From Actinomycetales bacterium (lineage in GTDB: Bacteria > Actinomycetota > Actinomycetes > Actinomycetales > JAHECE01), in assembly GCA_024641895.1 (NCBI GenBank), contig JAHECE010000181.1, positions 1 to 5,164 of the forward strand: DNA of 5,164 bases. Reading direction: 5' to 3'. Within the stretch, counting starts at the first letter, position 1. Each line of letters starts with the position of its first letter. Under the pieces are notes generated by a model. The model was given only the letters and a program-made list of their open reading frames with translations. It was not told the DNA's origin and did no database searches. This document shows positions 1-5,164 of the stretch, piece by piece. A program made the position numbers and the translations under genes.

Positions 1-128
1 CGGACCTCGCAGCCAAAGCACACCGACCGCGCAGAGCGTTGAGCCGCACCTTGGACAAACAGATCGTCCGGTGCACTGGTGGCGCAGGCCGCCATGGCGG
101 CCCAACTCTGGTCCTGCAGCATCTGCAT
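1..128 (-). CDS. whiB4: WhiB-family iron-sulfur regulator, WhiB4/WblA type (N-terminal part, cut by window edge)
   Basis: Reading the minus strand from ATG at 128 gives 42 codons before the window ends. WhiB-like proteins are small actinobacterial regulators that hold a [4Fe-4S] cluster on four cysteines and respond to redox or nitric oxide. Seen here are three of the four cysteines, C15, C37 and C40, the last two as a CxxC (CFGC), plus a Trp-Ala-Ala lead-in and the segment DDLFVQGAAQRSA. From memory of the family, DELFV(Q/R)GAAQ is characteristic of M. tuberculosis WhiB4 and Streptomyces WblA and separates them from other Wbl proteins. The fourth cysteine, the GVWGG turn and the basic C-terminus lie outside the window. 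ATG 128 is preferred over the in-frame ATG at 122 because GGAGG sits 5 nt upstream. It is divergent from ponA2, as whiB4 is in M. tuberculosis. The PV usual after the CxxC is EV here. Confidence 0.86.
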   Translation of the reverse strand, partial: MQMLQDQSWAAMAACATSAPDDLFVQGAAQRSARSVCFGCEV

Positions 129-133
129 GGCAA

Positions 134-138
134 CCTCC
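134..138 (-). promoter_or_regulatory. Ribosome binding site of whiB4
   Basis: GGAGG on the minus strand ends 5 nt before ATG 128. It decides the start in favour of ATG 128 over the second ATG two codons further in. Confidence 0.75.
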
Positions 139-164
139 GGTGGAGCCCGTTCTCCCCAGGTCGA

Positions 165-194
165 AACCTAGAGCAAGGAGCCCCGCTAAGTAAA
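165..194 (-). promoter_or_regulatory. Candidate whiB4 promoter
   Basis: On the minus strand TTTACT (189-194) and TAGGTT (165-170, fits TANNNT) are separated by 18 bp, which suits a housekeeping sigma factor. Transcription would start near 158 and give a leader of about 30 nt that includes the GGAGG. A second -35-like hexamer, TTGTCA (199-204), lies just upstream but has no good -10 at the right distance. Predicted by eye only. Confidence 0.45.
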
Positions 195-210
195 CCGCTG
201 ACAATGCATC

Positions 211-225
211 GCCCCACGTCGGGGC
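211..225. promoter_or_regulatory. Short dyad GCCCC-N5-GGGGC upstream of whiB4
   Basis: Perfect 5-bp arms (211-215 and 221-225) flank ACGTC. The dyad lies about 17 bp upstream of the candidate whiB4 -35 element, so it could be an operator or activator site. It has no T-tract on either strand and does not look like a terminator. Short arms in GC-rich DNA can arise by chance. Confidence 0.25.
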
Positions 226-340
226 ACAAAAGGACCCGTGCCGGGCCACTTCGACCGGCCGGGTGTCGTGCGTTCAGAGTAGTGCTCCCCCCGCGATAAG
301 CACAGTAGCGGCAACTGCCGCCGGCTTCCAGTCCCCTTAC

Positions 341-359
341 GGCGGCGTCGGGCGCCGCC
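341..359. repeat. GC-rich hairpin in the whiB4-ponA2 intergenic region
   Basis: GGCGGCG and CGCCGCC are perfect 7-bp arms around a 5-nt loop, with a weaker hairpin at 308-321 just upstream. There is no T-run on either side, so intrinsic termination is doubtful. The pair may shape a long leader if either divergent gene has a distal promoter. Confidence 0.35.
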
Positions 360-456
360 ACCAGCAGTGTTGGCCTCGCGCTGACCCAGGAACCACACCA
401 GAGGGCTCTCGCGTTGCAGGAGAACGGTCTCACTGAGGACAAGGCGCACGAGATAT

Positions 457-466
457 CTTGCGCAAG
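457..466. promoter_or_regulatory. Perfect palindrome CTTGCGCAAG, candidate operator
   Basis: A 10-bp perfect palindrome with a central CG pair, in an AT-richer patch (GATAT precedes it), about 95 bp upstream of the ponA2 -10 element. Palindromes of this form are typical of dimeric repressor sites such as LacI-type operators. The cognate regulator is unknown and the assignment is inference. Confidence 0.35.
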
Positions 467-560
467 CCTTGCTGACTCGACGGCCTCGAAACGCGCAAGG
501 TGCGGCCGACACCCCCGGCCGGCACGGGGCGCCGCCCGCGGAGTCCTCAACCGGGCCACG

Positions 561-573
561 TACCATTGCTTCT
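561..573 (+). promoter_or_regulatory. Leaderless-type promoter of ponA2
   Basis: TACCAT (561-566) fits the actinobacterial -10 consensus TANNNT and is followed by exactly 7 nt before ATG 574. This would place transcription initiation on the A of the start codon. No Shine-Dalgarno-like purine run precedes the ATG. No convincing -35 is visible, which is common for such promoters. It supports ATG 574 as the start. Confidence 0.6.
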
Positions 574-3015
<2,442 letters not shown>

Positions 3016-3017
3016 CC

Positions 3018-4031
3018 GTGCCCGGTGACGCTGCGCACCGCGGTCTAGTACTCGGCGGGGCCGCGCTCGGCCTCGGCCTGGGCGGGCTCTCGTGGGCCCT
3101 CGTCGAGGCGCGCATGTTCACGCTCCGGCAGGTCCAGGTACCCCTCCTGGCGCCGGGAAGCCGAGCGGTCAGGCTCCTGCACCTGTCGGACCTGCACCTG
3201 GTCCCGCGCCAGGTCCGCAAACGCGACTGGGTCAGTGCGCTGGCTGATCTCCGCCCCGACGTCGTCATCGACACCGGCGACAACCTCGCCCACGAGCAGG
3301 CGGTGCCCGCCGTCCTCGACGCCTTCGCGGCGCTCCTGGACCGGCCGGGGGCGTTCGTCATGGGATCGAACGACTACTACGGCCCCAGGCCGAAGAACCC
3401 GACGCGCTATCTCCTGCGGGACCCGCGGGCGAAGGGCATCGCCGACACCAACCCGCTGCCGACGGCGGAGCTCACCGCAGGGTTCACCCGCGCCGGCTGG
3501 AAAGACCTCACCAACCGTCGCGACGTGCTCGTCGCGGCGGGCGTTCGCTTCGAGCTCGTCGGTGTGGACGACCCGCACCTCAACAGGGACCGCTTCCCGG
3601 CCCGGCCCGACGGGGGCGACACGGCGGCGAAGGCGACAGCGAGAAGCAACCTCGCCGGCGCCGGCTCGAATCCGCCGAGTGCCGACGACGCCCCCGGCTC
3701 CGAGCCGGTCATACGCCTCGGCGTCACGCACGCTCCCTACCGGCGCGTGCTCGACCAGATGCACGTTGACGGGGCCGACCTGATCCTCGCCGGCCACACG
3801 CACGGCGGGCAGCTGTGTGTGCCCGGCTACGGCGCCCTGGTCACCAACTGCGACCTCGACCGCGGCCGCGCGAAGGGCCTCCACGGCTGGCCTGGCCCGC
3901 GTCCCGACCAGCCCGGCGGCGGGGCGTCGACCTGGCTGAATGTCAGCGCCGGCCTGGGTACCTCCCCCTATACGCCGGTTCGCTTCGCGTGCCGCCCGGA
4001 GGCAACCCTCGTCGAACTGGTGGCGCGTTGA
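3018..4031 (+). CDS. Membrane-anchored calcineurin-like metallophosphoesterase (Rv3683-like)
   Basis: A 337-residue protein with the full two-metal phosphoesterase motif set: D58-L-H60, D85-TGD88-N89, GSND (116-119, the GNHD position), H238 in GVTHAPY and GHTH (259-262). It closes with SAGLGTSPYTPVRF, as family members do. A hydrophobic N-terminal stretch (about residues 9-28) suggests a membrane anchor or uncleaved signal. The substrate is unknown; relatives include YkuE/YaeI-type lipid-linked phosphoesterases, so an envelope phosphodiester or pyrophosphate is plausible but inferred. GTG 3018 starts two bases after the ponA2 stop, indicating co-transcription and probably coupled translation; no strong ribosome site precedes it. 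Residues about 200-232 form an Ala/Asp/Ser-rich low-complexity insertion before the GVTHAPY strand. The gene corresponds in position to M. tuberculosis Rv3683 next to ponA2. Confidence 0.9.
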   Translation: MPGDAAHRGLVLGGAALGLGLGGLSWALVEARMFTLRQVQVPLLAPGSRAVRLLHLSDLHLVPRQVRKRDWVSALADLRPDVVIDTGDNLAHEQAVPAVLDAFAALLDRPGAFVMGSNDYYGPRPKNPTRYLLRDPRAKGIADTNPLPTAELTAGFTRAGWKDLTNRRDVLVAAGVRFELVGVDDPHLNRDRFPARPDGGDTAAKATARSNLAGAGSNPPSADDAPGSEPVIRLGVTHAPYRRVLDQMHVDGADLILAGHTHGGQLCVPGYGALVTNCDLDRGRAKGLHGWPGPRPDQPGGGASTWLNVSAGLGTSPYTPVRFACRPEATLVELVAR

Positions 4032-4037
4032 GCCGGA

Positions 4038-4067
4038 TTCGTCCGTTCGGTACTGCTCGGCTATCCT
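4038..4067 (+). promoter_or_regulatory. Candidate tRNA-Pro promoter
   Basis: TATCCT (4062-4067) fits TANNNT and lies 13 bp before the mature tRNA 5' end, so transcription would start about 7 nt upstream of it. TTCGTC (4038-4043) at 18-bp spacing is a weak -35 candidate. The short gap after the phosphoesterase stop shows no terminator, so read-through from the operon is also possible. Confidence 0.45.
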
Positions 4068-4080
4068 GAGCGGGCTCAGC

Positions 4081-4154
<74 letters not shown>

Positions 4155-4162
4155 CCGGTGAG

Positions 4163-4204
4163 AAGAGGCGCCTGATCTGCGGAAACGCGGAACGGGCGCC
4201 TCTT
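4163..4204 (+). terminator. Hairpin terminator downstream of tRNA-Pro
   Basis: Perfect 10-bp arms AAGAGGCGCC (4163-4172) and GGCGCCTCTT (4195-4204) enclose 22 nt that themselves can fold as GCG-GAAA-CGC (4179-4188, a GNRA tetraloop). The 3' side has only the TCTT of the stem and no T-run, as is common in high-GC actinobacteria. It most likely ends the tRNA transcript. Confidence 0.65.
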
Positions 4205-4230
4205 GCGCTACCCGGGTTCTTCACTTGAGG

Positions 4231-4260
4231 TGTGGGCAGATTGTGGGCACGGCTCGGGCA
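4231..4260. repeat. Three short direct repeats at 11-bp spacing
   Basis: GTGGGCA occurs at 4232-4238 and 4243-4249, with a degenerate third copy TCGGGCA at 4254-4260. All are in the same orientation and exactly 11 bp apart, so they face the same side of the helix. They lie about 80 bp past the tRNA 3' end. Tyrosine-integrase arm-type sites are short phased direct repeats of this kind beside a tRNA attachment core, but no integrase is visible. Confidence 0.4.
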
Positions 4261-4317
4261 CCCGGCCTCGATGGGGGCCACCGTCGCCCAACCAGGCGTC
4301 CCGGCCGCCGGGTCAAC

Positions 4318-4519
4318 TCAGACGCACTCGTCCGCTGGGTTGGCGGACTGCACGCGCAGGCCGTGCCGGCCGGCGACGTCGAGGAAGCCGTTCAGGCCGG
4401 CCTCCACGCCGAGGGGATGGACAGGACGGCCGCAGCTCGGGCTGGTTCGAGGGCCCGAGCTGCTTGAGGAGAGCCGTGACGGCGCCGTGCTGTGCACCGT
4501 CTTGAAAGGGACGGCCCAT
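4318..4519 (-). pseudogene. Decayed coding remnant of unknown identity, at least one frameshift
   Basis: Two minus-strand stretches carry a clear coding signature in different frames. The C-terminal one reads VEAGLNGFLDVAGRHGLRVQ and on to NPADECV, with its stop at 4318-4320; nearly every third codon base is G or C over 29 codons. The upstream one (from about 4477 to 4420) includes TALLKQLGPSNQPEL, again with strongly G/C third positions. They are offset, and between them the third frame reads AAVLSIP, so one or two indels separate them. No motif identifies the family. It lies on the same strand as, and downstream of, the dehydrogenase remnant. ATG 4517-4519 starts an open frame through the upstream stretch but has no visible ribosome site. 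Confidence 0.42.
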
Positions 4520-4525
4520 TCGTCG

Positions 4526-4960
4526 CTACTCGATGGTCAGCACGGCCTTCCAAGCGACCCGGCGGTCGAAGAGGGCGTCGACGGCTTCGTCACCCGCGTC
4601 CAGTCCCCCCGCCAGCCGACCTGGGGGTCGAGCCGCCCCGCCTCCAGAAGCTCGACCAGGTAGGCCAGGTCGGAGCGGAACGGCGAACGAACGAACGACG
4701 AAGGTCTCGAGGCGCCGTTCCCGTCCGCGGCGCCGTTCCGCCTCGAAGTCGATGGTGGTGGGCTGGCCGGATGCCATGCCGATGCTCTGCACCGAGCCGC
4801 CCGGCTCGACGAGCGAGAACGCCTTGGCCAGGTGCGCGCCGCCGATGTTCTCCAGCACGCCGAGCACCGGTTCGGTGACCGCGGCGAGGTCGTGGACGAC
4901 CTGCACCGCGCCGAGTGCGGTCAGGCCGCGGCCGCGTTCCGCGCTGCCGACGACGCGCCA
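4526..4960 (-). pseudogene. C-terminal fragment of a medium-chain (zinc-type/quinone oxidoreductase-like) dehydrogenase, frameshifted
   Basis: Reading the minus strand from about 4960 gives WRVVGSAERGRG, then LENIGGAHLAKAFSLVEPGG and SIGMASGQPTTIDFEAERR. This is the nucleotide-binding half of an MDR-family NAD(P)H-dependent oxidoreductase. The N-terminal GroES-like half and the glycine-rich loop are missing; homology stops abruptly near 4960. From about 4690 to 4590 the family-like sequence moves to another frame (FRSDLAYLVELLEAGRLD, then VGWRGDWTRVT). It returns as EAVDALFDRRVAWKAVLTIE before the stop at 4526-4528. The first shift sits at a (CGAA)3 tract (4684-4695) and is repaired by removing one 4-bp unit. 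The second is a one-base loss near 4588. The two cancel, so a frame stays open with about 32 scrambled residues. Not expected to be functional. Family named from memory of conserved motifs. Confidence 0.8.
4684..4695. repeat. (CGAA)3 tetranucleotide repeat causing a frameshift
   Basis: Three perfect CGAA units, followed by CGAC and GAAG, lie inside the dehydrogenase remnant. Deleting one unit restores a family-like FVVRSPFRSDLAYLVELL on the minus strand, so the tract most likely grew from two to three units by replication slippage. Confidence 0.75.
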
Positions 4961-5164
4961 GATCCTTCGTCAACTCAGGGCTCCCTGCGTTGGACGTCGC
5001 CCGGATCACCATCGGCGAGGATGCTCAGCTCGGCCCGAACGTTCAACTGCTGACACCCAGTCACCCCGTGAATCCTCGGGAGCGCCGCGAGGGATGGGAG
5101 ACGGGGCTGCCGATCACCATCGGAGACAACGTCTGGCTGGGCGGCGGCGTCATCGTCCTACCTG
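4957..5164 (+). pseudogene. 5'-truncated sugar O-acetyltransferase (Maa/LacA/NodL family), runs off the window
   Basis: In frame from about 4957 the plus strand reads ARSFVNSGLPALDVARITIG, then GPNVQLLTPSHPVNP and ITIGDNVWLGGGVIVLP, open to the window end. This is the left-handed beta-helix core of a hexapeptide-repeat acetyltransferase that uses acetyl-CoA to acetylate maltose, galactosides or Nod-factor sugars. The His of LLTPSHP matches the catalytic His of the family. Family members have roughly 100 residues before this point (the Maa N-terminal domain and first turns). Here they are absent: upstream of 4957 the DNA belongs to the dehydrogenase remnant on the other strand. No start codon with a ribosome site is visible. 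The retained part has no frameshift, so truncation may be recent. The 3' end is not in the window. Confidence 0.78.

Larger units (their letters stand above)
226..560. other. Divergent intergenic region between whiB4 and ponA2, no gene seen
   Basis: No reading frame here resembles a protein, and open frames crossing it on either strand lack the sharp G/C bias at third positions seen in the neighbouring genes. It holds two hairpin-forming sequences: GCGGC-AACT-GCCGC (308-321) and GGCGGCG-TCGGG-CGCCGCC (341-359, 7-bp arms). Further right is a perfect palindrome at 457-466. The in-frame extension of ponA2 upstream of 574 (from TTG at 469) is rejected as coding because it is arginine/proline-rich and precedes a clear promoter-start arrangement. 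An untranslated RNA in this stretch cannot be excluded. Confidence 0.5.

Noticed and set aside
469..573. N-terminal extension of PonA2 from TTG 469
   Set aside because: The 35 extra residues are Arg/Pro-rich and not membrane- or signal-like. No ribosome site precedes TTG 469, and a TANNNT box sits correctly for a start at ATG 574.
4163..4204. Hairpin as one terminal inverted repeat of an insertion sequence
   Set aside because: The arms pair locally with each other and sit directly after the tRNA. No second copy or transposase fragment is visible in the window.
4225..4467. 80-codon plus-strand open frame after the tRNA
   Set aside because: The G/C-rich third-position signal in this stretch fits the minus strand better, and the plus-strand product resembles no known protein. 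It is kept only as an alternative to the minus-strand remnant.

Overview
The window comes from a GC-rich actinobacterium (third codon positions in the real genes are almost all G or C), with a Nocardioides-like or related flavour; the exact genus cannot be fixed from the sequence. The left four fifths is a conserved cell-envelope locus. The right fifth, beyond a tRNA gene, looks like a decayed accessory segment.

Layout. Positions 1-128 (minus) hold the first 42 codons of a WhiB-like iron-sulfur regulator of the WhiB4/WblA type, cut by the window edge. A 445-bp divergent intergenic region follows. It holds a probable whiB4 promoter, several small dyads, a perfect CTTGCGCAAG palindrome and a leaderless-type promoter for the next gene. 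At 574-3015 (plus) lies a complete PonA2-type class A penicillin-binding protein (GT51 transglycosylase, transpeptidase, one PASTA domain, Pro/Ala then Asn/Gly tail). Two bases after its stop, a membrane-anchored calcineurin-like metallophosphoesterase begins (3018-4031, plus). The order whiB4 (divergent), ponA2, metallophosphoesterase is the same as Mycobacterium tuberculosis Rv3681c-Rv3682-Rv3683, so this is an old, vertically inherited block. The two plus-strand genes are very probably co-transcribed. The WhiB protein is a plausible but unproven redox-sensing neighbour.

A tRNA-Pro(CGG) gene with its own likely promoter follows at 4081-4154, then a strong hairpin (4163-4204).

Right end (4205-5164). 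There is no intact gene here. Next to the tRNA is a short helically phased repeat (three copies at 11-bp spacing). Then come a frame-broken minus-strand coding remnant (about 4318-4519), the C-terminal part of a zinc-type medium-chain dehydrogenase (4526 to about 4960, minus) with two compensating frameshifts, and a 5'-truncated maltose/galactoside-type O-acetyltransferase (about 4957 to the window end, plus). The last two are fused back to back, both lacking their 5' ends, as if one deletion had removed the promoter region and front halves of a divergent gene pair. This is consistent with a decaying insertion hot spot at a tRNA 3' end. I found no evidence of a new intact system; the notable features are the pseudogene architecture and the regulatory DNA.
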